DNA of 64,000 bases from Anabaena sp051781005 (GTDB lineage Bacteria > Cyanobacteriota > Cyanobacteriia > Cyanobacteriales > Nostocaceae): contig NZ_JBPWOA010000005.1 of the NCBI RefSeq assembly GCF_051781005.1, positions 124,001 through 188,000 of the forward strand. The letters run 5' to 3'. The notes under the pieces were generated by a model that saw nothing but the letters and a program-made list of their open reading frames with translations, did no database searches and had not been told where the DNA came from. Position 1 is the first letter of the stretch, and every line of letters begins with the position of its first letter. This document shows, in pieces, positions 1 to 7,781 of this stretch. Both the position numbers and the translations under genes were made by a program.

Positions 1-81
1 ACATTAGCAGATTGGCGCGATCGCCGTCGTCGAGAAGACGAAACCCGCGAACTTAGACGCAGCACTGTCAAGCGGCGATGA
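1..81 (+). CDS. 3' end of an unidentified gene
   Basis: An open frame enters from the left edge and stops at TGA 79-81. It gives 26 residues rich in Arg and Glu (ending ...RRSTVKRR). A clear hairpin terminator begins 10 bases after the stop, which supports this as a real gene end. The product cannot be named from so short a tail. Confidence 0.45.
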   Translation, partial: TLADWRDRRRREDETRELRRSTVKRR

Positions 82-90
82 TTCTATTTC

Positions 91-110
91 AGCACATGTA
101 GTGCTTTTTT
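91..110 (+). terminator. rho-independent terminator after the partial gene
   Basis: Stem AGCAC (91-95), loop ATGTA, stem GTGCT (101-105), followed by TTTTT (106-110). It lies directly behind the stop codon of the left-edge gene. Confidence 0.7.
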
Positions 111-130
111 CTGCGGTAATAAATCTTGTT

Positions 131-159
131 GTAGGGATACGATCTGATCGTGTCCCTAC
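131..159. repeat. GTAGGGA...TCCCTAC palindromic dispersed repeat
   Basis: GTAGGGATACGATC (131-144) pairs with GATCGTGTCCCTAC (146-159) with one mismatch, giving a nearly perfect 14-bp stem. Short palindromes of this GTAGGGACACG type are common intergenic repeats in cyanobacteria (from memory). It may also form a stem in RNA. Confidence 0.6.
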
Positions 160-233
160 GCTATTTATATGTATATACTCAACATATACCCATATTTATT
201 GTTACCTTAGAGAAGACTGAGCAATAATTTCTT

Positions 234-385
234 AGAGGTTGTTTTAAAAGTAATGGGCTGTGACTTTAGGCACGTATTGACTTTATAAGGAGGGCAAACA
301 GGAATCAAAGTCCCCCTTTTGAATGGGGATTTAGGGGTATATAAAAGTATTTGATACATCACTAAGAACTTTTAAAACGTCTTCT
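234..385. mobile_element. MITE-like element, copy A
   Basis: The left end AGAGGTTGTTTTAAAAGT and the right end ACTTTTAAAACGTCTTCT are imperfect inverted repeats around a 152-bp body. The body contains a CCCC(T)n...GGGGATTTAGGGG core. The same architecture recurs at 53784-53947, with related ends (TGTTTGAAAAGT) and a related core. There is no coding capacity. This copy fills most of the space upstream of the first histidine kinase, so that gene's promoter probably lies within or just downstream of it (inference). Otherwise 82-478 holds only the terminator and one palindrome. Confidence 0.6.
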
Positions 386-478
386 TATTGGTAAAAACCC
401 TTAAATTTATCTGTAGGGTCAATCTAAAATTGTTTGTCGATATAGAAATTCCTGTGGGGGATAGAAAAATATTTGATC

Positions 479-2560
479 ATGAAACTGACACCACGAAAGT
501 CCAAAAAAAAATATCAGTTAGATATGACGTTTTCTCAGAATCTGGGTGAAAAACAAAAAGCTCTGTCTAGAGTCATTGCCCACATTCGTGAGTCTTTAGA
601 TATAAACACTATCTTCAAAATTACAGTTACAGAAATTCGTCAGTTGCTTAACACAGATAGGGTTGGGGTATTTCGCTTTTATCCTGATTTGGAATGGGAA
701 GGCGAATTTATCTATGAAGATGTAGGAACAGAATCAGTTTCCATCTTAGCCACTAAACTGCATGACCACTGCTTTGCACAGGAGTTTATCCAACTTTATC
801 GGGAAGGGAGAATTAAGGCAATATCGGATATTTATCAAGATGTTGCTAGTGATTGCCATGTGAAAATGTTAGAAAAATTCCAAGTCCGTGCCAATATAGC
901 TGTCCCCCTGATGAAATGTCAGGATTTATGGGGTTTGCTGTGTATTCATCAGTGTAGTGGACCTCGGCAATGGGAAGCATCGGAAATTGAATTTGTGAAA
1001 TTAATTGCCGAACATCTGGGAGTTGCCTTACAGCAAGCAGATTACATAGAACAAATGAAACTACAATCTGCACAACTTGCACAAGCTAAAGCCAGAGAAA
1101 AAGCAGCAGAATGGCAAAAAACCATAGCTAGAACTATCGAAAAAATTCGCCAGTCTCTAGACTTAGAAAACATTTTCCGCACCACTACCGAAGAACTCAG
1201 AAAGTTACTGAATAGCGATCGCGTCGCTATCTATCGCTTCAATCCCGATTGGAGTGGTGAATTCGTATTTGAGGCTGTCACCGAGGGTTGGGTTACTCTC
1301 ATGGAAGAACAGTTAAAACAACCAGAATTAGCAGAAAATATCAGTGAATGCCTATTAAAAGATTTAATTGAACCTTCTACTGATACATACCTACAAAATA
1401 CAGGAGGTGGTCAGTTTGCTAAAGGTGAAGTATATCGTGTTTGTAATGATATTTATAATGCCGGATTTAGCGACTGTTACATCAAAGTTTTAGAAAGCTA
1501 TCAAGCGAAGGCTTATGTAATTATTGCTATCCTTTATAATCATAAAATTTGGGGCTTATTAGCAGTTTATCAAAACACAGAAACCCGTGATTGGCAAGAA
1601 GATGAAGTCTACTTACTCACCCAAGTTAGTTCACAATTTGGTGTAGCTTTGCAGCAAGCAGAATTGTTGAAACAGACACAACGTCAAAAAGAAGAAATTG
1701 CTCAAACTCTGAAAGAATTGCAGGAAACTCAAAGCCAGTTAATTCAAAGTGAAAAAATGGCTGCTTTAGGACAGTTAGTAGCTGGAGTAGCTCATGAAAT
1801 TAACAACCCAATTAGTTTTATTTATGGTAATATACCTTATGTTAATAATTATGCTCAAGATTTACTAAAATTCATACATCTTTACCAAGAAAGCTATCCT
1901 CAACAAACAGCAGAAATTCAACAGCAAGTAGCGTCTCTAGATTTAGATTTTATTGCCGATGATTTGCCAAAAATGCTCAATTCCATGATGAGTGGGGCTA
2001 ACCGTATTCGTGAACTGGTTCTTTCATTAAGGATTTTTTCTCGCCTTGATCAAGCAGAAAAGAAGCCTATTAATTTACATGAAGGCATCGACAGTACACT
2101 TTCAATTCTTCAAAATCGACTACTGCAAACAGAGACAAATTTTCCAGCCATTCAAGTCATTAAGGAGTATGGTAATTTACCTCCAATATTCTGCTATGCA
2201 GCCCAGATAAATCAGGTATTTTTGAATATTATCAATAACGCAATTTGGGCATTAGAAAAATCAATAGCAGATGGAAAATTAACTGACCAGCCTAAAATTT
2301 GGATTCGGACAGAACTTACAGAAAAAAAATCTGTTTTGATTTGCATTGCTGATAATGGTTGTGGTGTTGACAAAGGCATGGAATCACGTATTTTTGAACC
2401 TTTCTTTACCACTAAAGAACCAGGAAAAGGTACTGGGTTAGGTTTATCTGTGAGCTATCAAATTATTGTAGAAAAACATGGTGGTCAAATTAAGTGTGTG
2501 TCTGAACCTGGTAAGAGTTGTGAGTTTTTGATTGAAATTCCCCTAAAAATTTCAAGTTAA
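479..2560 (+). CDS. Sensor histidine kinase with two cyanobacteriochrome-like GAF domains
   Basis: 693 aa from ATG 479; a TTG two codons upstream is possible, and no clear Shine-Dalgarno is seen. The order is GAF1 (about 25-190), GAF2 (about 215-395), a coiled linker, HisKA (phospho-acceptor His about 439 in AGVAHEINNP) and HATPase_c (N box NIINNAIWAL, G1 ADNGCG, G2 GKGTGLGL). GAF1 carries DHCF (about 96-99) and DCH (about 125-127). These match the DXCF second cysteine and the canonical bilin-linking Cys-His of DXCF cyanobacteriochromes. GAF2 has DCY at about 332-334 but no DXCF. The likely role is a bilin photoreceptor that autophosphorylates. No response regulator lies nearby, so its partner is elsewhere. 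The kinase core resembles that of the gene at 59270. Bilin binding is inferred. Confidence 0.88.
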   Translation: MKLTPRKSKKKYQLDMTFSQNLGEKQKALSRVIAHIRESLDINTIFKITVTEIRQLLNTDRVGVFRFYPDLEWEGEFIYEDVGTESVSILATKLHDHCFAQEFIQLYREGRIKAISDIYQDVASDCHVKMLEKFQVRANIAVPLMKCQDLWGLLCIHQCSGPRQWEASEIEFVKLIAEHLGVALQQADYIEQMKLQSAQLAQAKAREKAAEWQKTIARTIEKIRQSLDLENIFRTTTEELRKLLNSDRVAIYRFNPDWSGEFVFEAVTEGWVTLMEEQLKQPELAENISECLLKDLIEPSTDTYLQNTGGGQFAKGEVYRVCNDIYNAGFSDCYIKVLESYQAKAYVIIAILYNHKIWGLLAVYQNTETRDWQEDEVYLLTQVSSQFGVALQQAELLKQTQRQKEEIAQTLKELQETQSQLIQSEKMAALGQLVAGVAHEINNPISFIYGNIPYVNNYAQDLLKFIHLYQESYPQQTAEIQQQVASLDLDFIADDLPKMLNSMMSGANRIRELVLSLRIFSRLDQAEKKPINLHEGIDSTLSILQNRLLQTETNFPAIQVIKEYGNLPPIFCYAAQINQVFLNIINNAIWALEKSIADGKLTDQPKIWIRTELTEKKSVLICIADNGCGVDKGMESRIFEPFFTTKEPGKGTGLGLSVSYQIIVEKHGGQIKCVSEPGKSCEFLIEIPLKISS

Positions 2561-2875
2561 TAATTGATGCAACATTGAGAATTTTAGACAATTTAGTTTG
2601 ATATTCTCATTACAGACAATATACACAAATAACTCGATATAACTGCATATATACTAATTTTGACATCAAAGAGGAGTTGTCATTTAGCTAAACCCTTGGG
2701 CATACTGGTGAGATAGATATTTATTAATTGTGATAAGTAGGTAGGCAGAATAAAACCAAACTGTGTAAAGAAAAGTAAACAAGGCTAAAACTCTTTTTCT
2801 CCCTGCTCCCTGCCTTATCCCAACGACAATTTTTAACGCTAACCTACTTAGTGCCGTCTGTGAGGTAATTTAGAA
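2561..2875. other. Intergenic stretch, no gene seen
   Basis: AT-rich spacer between the kinase and a small ORF. It holds a short STRR-like run (ctccctg repeated twice near 2800-2816). No convincing hairpin terminator or RNA gene was recognised. Confidence 0.5.
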
Positions 2876-3088
2876 ATGAAACGATATATGCCTTTGATAC
2901 TCATTGGCTTTCTACTGTTTGTAGCAGGAGGAGATCAGGTGTTACCTGGTGCTTTAGGAAAAGCCAGTACTCAGACTCGTACAGCCATGAACAACTTTGC
3001 TCTTAACCTGTTTCCCTCTTGGCGACCAAAGACAAAACCCTACGAACGGACAGAGAAAGAAATACAGAAATTAGAAGAAAAAAAATAG
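2876..3088 (+). CDS. Small single-pass membrane protein, function unknown
   Basis: 70 aa from ATG 2876, with GAGG at 2862-2865 as a plausible ribosome binding site. The N-terminus MKRYMPLILIGFLLFVAGG is a membrane anchor or uncleaved signal. A short middle follows, then a charged Lys/Glu-rich tail. No known domain was recognised. Its strand is convergent with ftsH. The start signal and the protein-like composition (hydrophobic N-terminus, charged C-terminus) support a real gene. Confidence 0.6.
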   Translation: MKRYMPLILIGFLLFVAGGDQVLPGALGKASTQTRTAMNNFALNLFPSWRPKTKPYERTEKEIQKLEEKK

Positions 3089-3113
3089 CGCTTTGAGTTT
3101 TGATTAGAAAAGA

Positions 3114-3158
3114 AACACAGAAGAAAATCTCCGCAAACTTTTGCGTTACTTCTGTGTT
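3114..3158. repeat. Inverted repeat between convergent genes, possible bidirectional terminator
   Basis: AACACAGAAG (3114-3123) pairs with CTTCTGTGTT (3149-3158), and CGCAA/TTGCG pairs inside it. It belongs to the cyanobacterial intergenic repeat family resembling 'ttctgtgttcctctgcgt'. It sits between the ends of the small ORF and ftsH. Confidence 0.5.
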
Positions 3159-3178
3159 CCTCTGCGTTTAAAAAAACT

Positions 3179-5116
3179 CTAAACCAATAGTGTTTGCAGC
3201 AATGGTTTATCACTATCTAACTTACCAGTCCGCAACCATTCACCCATGTCAGCGGGTGCTTTTGCTTGGGTAATGCGTTCCCGTAAATAGACACCTTCCA
3301 GAATTTCTTTTTGCAATAGTTCCTGGGCAATCTCTTCTAGTAAGTCGCGGTTATATTGAAGAATACTTAGGGCAATATGATGGGCATTATCCAAGATTTG
3401 CTTAACTTCTCGGTCAATTTCTTCTGTCATTTGGGGACTAATTGAACGTCGAGGATTGCCATAACCTTCAATAAATTGCTGTTGAACTTTTTCAAAGGCA
3501 ACTAGACCGAGTTTATCGCTCATTCCATAAATTGTGATCACTCGCTCTGCTAAATCAGTGGCTTTTTGAATATCGTCAGCAGCACCAGTAGAGACTTTAC
3601 CAAAGACAATTTCTTCGGAAGAACGTCCACCTAATAATGTGGCAATGCGTCCGCGAATTTCGTCTTCTATCATTAAGAAACGGTCTTCTTCTGGCATTTG
3701 AATTGTATAACCTAAAGCACCGACACCACGAGGAACAACAGAAATTTTTTCAACTTTACCAGCACCGGGCATTAATGCACCAACTATAGCGTGTCCAACT
3801 TCATGATAAGCGACGGTTTTTTTCTCGATTTCATTCAAGACACGAGAACGTTTTTCTAAACCTGCAACTAAACGTTCAATGGCTTCGTTGAAATCTGCCA
3901 TGAGTACTGCTTGACGATTATTTCTCGCTGCTAATAATGCGGCTTCATTAACTAAGTTGGCTAAATCTGCACCAGCAAAGCCAGGTGTGCGAGTGGCAAT
4001 AATTCCTAAATCCACATCTTCGGCAAGTTTGACATTTCTAGCGTGAACTTTGAGAATTGCTTCGCGACCAATTTTATCAGGTCTATCGACGACAACTTGA
4101 CGGTCAAAACGACCGGGACGACGTAAAGCGGGGTCAAGAACTTCGGGACGGTTGGTAGCAGCGATGATAATTACACCGGTGTTAGCGTCAAAACCATCCA
4201 TTTCGGTGAGTAATTGGTTGAGGGTTTGTTCTCGTTCATCGTTACCACCGACGAAACCACCGGAACCACCGCGAGATTTACCTAAAGCGTCTAATTCATC
4301 AATGAAGACGATACAGGGTGCTTGTTGTTTGGCTTGTTCAAATAAGTCGCGGACTCGCGCAGCACCGACACCAACGAATAATTCGATAAATTCGGAACCG
4401 GAGATGCTGAAGAAGGGAACACTGGCTTCACCTGCGATCGCTTTTGCTAGTAATGTTTTACCAGTACCAGGTGGTCCAACTAACAGCACACCTTTGGGAA
4501 TTTTTGCCCCTAAGTTGGTGTATTTGGTCGCATTTTTGAGAAAATCAACGATTTCTTCTAGTTCAGCTTTAGCTTCATCTACACCTGCTACATCCAGGAA
4601 TTTTACCCCAGTACTACCTTCAGAATAAATGCGGGCTTTGCTTTTACCTACTGTCAACGCTGCGGGTCCACCAGCTTGACGATTCATTAAAAAAGCCCAA
4701 ATCCCAAAGAAAATTAATGGGGGAACCACCCAACTCAATACTGTGCCAATCCAGGCGTTTTCGGCTGGTGGTGGTGCGGCAAATTCGACCTTATTCTCGC
4801 GGAGAATTTTCGGTAAATCTAAATCAATGGCTACAGGTGTGGTTGTGAATACCTTTTCAGCGATTTTACCTTCAGGGGTTGGGGTTTTGATAGAATATTC
4901 GATGCGATCGCTCCCCACAACCGCTTTATCTACCTTACCAGCTTCTACTTGAGCAATAAAATCACTATAAGGAACTTGCTGCAATCGAGTCCCAAACAAA
5001 CTCGGAACTATCAAATTCAGCAACAACAACAGAGTCAATAAAATTAAAAAGCTACCACCAACCTGCCGGATTTTCGGCGTTTTTATCTGGTTATTATTAT
5101 TAGTTTCAACAGGCAT
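3179..5116 (-). CDS. ftsH: ATP-dependent zinc metalloprotease FtsH
   Basis: 645 aa, the usual FtsH length. A TM helix (about 20-42), the FtsH extracellular segment and a second TM (about 122-144) precede the AAA+ domain. Walker A GPPGTGKT is at 214-221, Walker B is IVFIDELDA, and the second region of homology ends in RRPGRFDR. The peptidase M41 domain has zinc motif HEVGH at 438-442. It degrades damaged membrane proteins, in cyanobacteria mainly thylakoid ones such as photosystem II D1. AGGTGA lies just before ATG 5116. Cyanobacteria have several FtsH paralogues, and this one cannot be assigned to a numbered FtsH from sequence alone. DUF1614 lies 80 bases upstream on the same strand. Confidence 0.97.
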   Translation of the reverse strand: MPVETNNNNQIKTPKIRQVGGSFLILLTLLLLLNLIVPSLFGTRLQQVPYSDFIAQVEAGKVDKAVVGSDRIEYSIKTPTPEGKIAEKVFTTTPVAIDLDLPKILRENKVEFAAPPPAENAWIGTVLSWVVPPLIFFGIWAFLMNRQAGGPAALTVGKSKARIYSEGSTGVKFLDVAGVDEAKAELEEIVDFLKNATKYTNLGAKIPKGVLLVGPPGTGKTLLAKAIAGEASVPFFSISGSEFIELFVGVGAARVRDLFEQAKQQAPCIVFIDELDALGKSRGGSGGFVGGNDEREQTLNQLLTEMDGFDANTGVIIIAATNRPEVLDPALRRPGRFDRQVVVDRPDKIGREAILKVHARNVKLAEDVDLGIIATRTPGFAGADLANLVNEAALLAARNNRQAVLMADFNEAIERLVAGLEKRSRVLNEIEKKTVAYHEVGHAIVGALMPGAGKVEKISVVPRGVGALGYTIQMPEEDRFLMIEDEIRGRIATLLGGRSSEEIVFGKVSTGAADDIQKATDLAERVITIYGMSDKLGLVAFEKVQQQFIEGYGNPRRSISPQMTEEIDREVKQILDNAHHIALSILQYNRDLLEEIAQELLQKEILEGVYLRERITQAKAPADMGEWLRTGKLDSDKPLLQTLLV

Positions 5117-5196
5117 AATATCACCTCAATGAAATTCGTTTATTAGTCATTAGTTTATTAGCCTTTCCATTTCCCACTATTCCCTCTTCCCTTTTT

Positions 5197-5865
5197 TCAA
5201 CTTAATAACAAAGCAAATAATCCACATAAAGCAATACCATCAAATACACCAGCACCACCAATACTCAACACACCCGAACTCATAGCTTGAATGTCTTTTA
5301 GATGCAACAAATCAGCACCAATGAGCGTACCCAGAACACCACCAGCAAAAGCTACAGGTGCAGCATGAGGTGAGGCTATTAGCATGGCAGACACAGCCGC
5401 ACTCAAAGGAGCAAGCAATGGATTCATTTGAATGCCAATTCCCGGTACTACCTGGGCTGCAAAATAGCTGACAACAGTTACAATGGCAGTAACTAGCAGA
5501 ATTGCCAAAGCATTTCCCTGATAAAATTGGTATAATGCCAACGCTACAGGTATTAATCCACCACCCACATTCAGAGCTACCACAGTAGAACGTTGTATTT
5601 TCCTTAATGGAATGCCCCAAAATTCCCTTAACCACAGTGCAGCAAATTCATCCGCTACTTGAAAGGGAGCTTCTAAGCGATAAAGGGGAATATTGATTGT
5701 ACTAGTAACAATTACTAGCAGCAATAATAAAAAGGCAATATTAGGAGAAAAACCCAACTTGGCTACTGCAATTTCTACCACATCTATTGCTACAGCAAAC
5801 CAGATAAATGGCAGCAACAGCAACAAAGCGATAAATAACAGTAATGAAACTGGTAGATAAATCAT
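5197..5865 (-). CDS. DUF1614 family membrane protein
   Basis: 222 aa, almost wholly hydrophobic, with about six to seven membrane helices. It matches the DUF1614 pattern: an N-terminal hydrophobic hairpin, a STINIPLY segment after the second helix, a middle Gly-rich region with N-V-G-G-G-L-I-P, and GGVLGTLIGADL near the C-terminus. The function of the family is unknown. It lies 80 bases upstream of ftsH on the same strand, so the two may be co-transcribed. Whether it helps FtsH in membrane quality control is only a guess. Confidence 0.8.
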   Translation of the reverse strand: MIYLPVSLLLFIALLLLLPFIWFAVAIDVVEIAVAKLGFSPNIAFLLLLLVIVTSTINIPLYRLEAPFQVADEFAALWLREFWGIPLRKIQRSTVVALNVGGGLIPVALALYQFYQGNALAILLVTAIVTVVSYFAAQVVPGIGIQMNPLLAPLSAAVSAMLIASPHAAPVAFAGGVLGTLIGADLLHLKDIQAMSSGVLSIGGAGVFDGIALCGLFALLLS

Positions 5866-6106
5866 AGGTGTGAGAAAATAGAATTAATTGGAAGTTACAG
5901 CATCCAATCCAGCCTTTTGGCAATTTACCAGCAACTAGAGAATGTGATTATTCCCATATTTTCGAGAATTTAATTTTGTTGTGTATGTTTACAGCTACAA
6001 AATCAAGACAAGTAAATTTTTGTATCTGATACCTATTGTAGAAACTGAATCGTGCAGTTTAAATTCGTGTATACCCCACCAAAAAAATGTGTATTGCCGT
6101 ACTTGG

Positions 6107-6298
6107 ATGAAAAATCAACTAGGTTTCTTGCTAAAGCTACTTCTACTCTCAACTGTAATATCATTTTTGATTAAGTATGTCGGTCCGATGTTTTTGATTC
6201 CAGACACATCAACAAACGTACTAATTCTAATTTTATTGCCTACTGTAATTATGATAACTGTCCTACTTTGGAGAATTCCAGCACAAAAGCAAAATTAA
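6107..6298 (+). CDS. Small two-helix membrane protein, function unknown
   Basis: 63 aa from ATG 6107 (MKNQLGFLLKLLLLST...). The frame stays open upstream to 5981, but that extension is Cys-rich and not membrane-like, so the shorter start is preferred. Two hydrophobic helices (about 5-25 and 37-56) flank a short loop with P-D-T-S-T-N. It lies just before the AI-2E family gene on the same strand. No family was recognised with confidence. Confidence 0.5.
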   Translation: MKNQLGFLLKLLLLSTVISFLIKYVGPMFLIPDTSTNVLILILLPTVIMITVLLWRIPAQKQN

Positions 6299-6388
6299 CT
6301 GCAATTTTCTAGGGGGAAACCCTTAAAATCAGATAACCTAGCTACATAGCTAGAAAATTTTATCAAAGTAAGTTTTGGGAGTTAGTGT

Positions 6389-7504
6389 GTGAAACTTGGT
6401 CAATGGATTGGTTTAATTGCCTTAGTAATATCGTTATATATATTGTGGCAACTACGAGAAGTACTATTACTGATATTTGCTGCTGTTGTTTTAGCAACTG
6501 CCTTAAATAGGTTAGCTCAACGTTTGGAAAGCTTAGGGATGAAACGTGTCCTTGCTGTTGTTCTGTCAGTAGCTCTCTTTTTCGCTGGTGTAATTGGCTT
6601 TTTCTGGCTGATTGTGCCACCCTTTGCCCAGCAATTTCAAGAACTCACTTTACGAGTTCCCCAAGGGTTTGAGCGTATTAATGATTGGATTGACGAACAG
6701 AGAACTCACATTCCTGACCAATTAGCACCTTTTATCCCCGATCTTAACGGATTAATTTCCGAAGCACAGCCCTTATTTAATCGAGTATTGGGAAACTCTT
6801 TTGCCTTTGTTTCTGGCTCTTTGGTAATTGTCCTGAATATTCTCTTAGTGCTAGTTTTAACAGGGATGTTTTTAGCAGATCCTAATGCTTATCGTAAAGT
6901 ATTTATACGGCTGTTTCCCTCATTTTATCGGCGACGAGTAGAGGGAATTTTAGCTAAGTGTGAAACTTCATTGGAAGGATGGGTGACAGGGGCTTTTATT
7001 GCTATCTTTGTGGTGGGATTGATGAGCTTGGTGGGCTTATCAGTTTTGGGTGTAAAGGCAGCTTTAGCACTAGCAGTTTTAGCAGGATTTATGAATTTAA
7101 TTCCCAATTTGGGACCAACTATGAGCGTTGTTCCAGCAATGGCGATCGCTCTTTTGGATTCTCCTTGGAAACCTGTTGCTGTCTTAATTCTCTACTTTTT
7201 TATTCAACAAGCTGAGAGTAATTTTATCACCCCTGTAGTCATGGCACATCAGGTATCTTTATTGCCAGCAGTAACCTTAATTTCTCAGTTATTTTTTGTG
7301 ACTTTCTTTGGCTTTTTAGGATTGTTATTAGCACTGCCTTTAACTGTTGTCGCTAAAATTTGGATACAAGAAGTATTAGTTAAAGATGTTTTGGATGAAT
7401 GGCGGCATAATCATCAACTAGATAATGAATTAGTGATGGTTTATGAATCTGCTGATATCAACGACATTCAGGAAGTGGAAGTTATGGGGAAGGATGAAGA
7501 GTAA
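6389..7504 (+). CDS. AI-2E family transporter (PerM/DUF20-like permease)
   Basis: 371 aa from GTG 6389, with GGGAG about 8 bases upstream. N-terminal helices are at about 5-45 and 57-80, then comes an extracytoplasmic amphipathic region (about 85-150). The conserved C-terminal helix bundle includes MNLIPNLGP and the L-A-L-P-L-T-V segment before a charged tail. Characterised members include the E. coli TqsA exporter of autoinducer-2, and others are ion antiporters, so the substrate here is open. The acidic, Met/Glu-rich end (EVEVMGKDEE) is cytoplasmic. Confidence 0.85.
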   Translation: MKLGQWIGLIALVISLYILWQLREVLLLIFAAVVLATALNRLAQRLESLGMKRVLAVVLSVALFFAGVIGFFWLIVPPFAQQFQELTLRVPQGFERINDWIDEQRTHIPDQLAPFIPDLNGLISEAQPLFNRVLGNSFAFVSGSLVIVLNILLVLVLTGMFLADPNAYRKVFIRLFPSFYRRRVEGILAKCETSLEGWVTGAFIAIFVVGLMSLVGLSVLGVKAALALAVLAGFMNLIPNLGPTMSVVPAMAIALLDSPWKPVAVLILYFFIQQAESNFITPVVMAHQVSLLPAVTLISQLFFVTFFGFLGLLLALPLTVVAKIWIQEVLVKDVLDEWRHNHQLDNELVMVYESADINDIQEVEVMGKDEE

Positions 7505-7577
7505 TTAGACATAGGAGTGAAAAAGATTGTAGAGACGTTATATGGAACGTTTCTACAAAGGTTCTGGATAACGCATA

Positions 7578-7688
7578 TTTACAGCAGATTTCGCTGTTGG
7601 GATGTACATACCCAGCGGGCAAGATGCCCGCACCACAAGAGTTTCATTATTCAAGTTTGTATCTCATTTAAATGAAATCCGCTGTAAA
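7578..7688. mobile_element. MITE with 15-bp terminal inverted repeats
   Basis: TTTACAGCAGATTTC (7578-7592) and GAAATCCGCTGTAAA (7674-7688) are inverted repeats with one mismatch, 111 bp end to end. The inside carries a GGCAAGATGCCCGCACCACAAGA motif that is also found, in another arrangement, at 30296-30360. There is no coding capacity. It fills the gap between two convergent genes. Confidence 0.7.
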
Positions 7689-7781
7689 TTCGGTCGATGT
7701 CTATTGTAAATAGCGATATTGAGAGCGATCGCTCCGACGGAACACTCCAGGAATTGCTCTTTTGGTAAACCTTGTTAAAAT

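Noticed and set aside
4152..4628. 158-codon ORF antisense to ftsH
   Set aside because: Shadow of the conserved AAA+ region; low-complexity Ser/Pro composition, no start signal.
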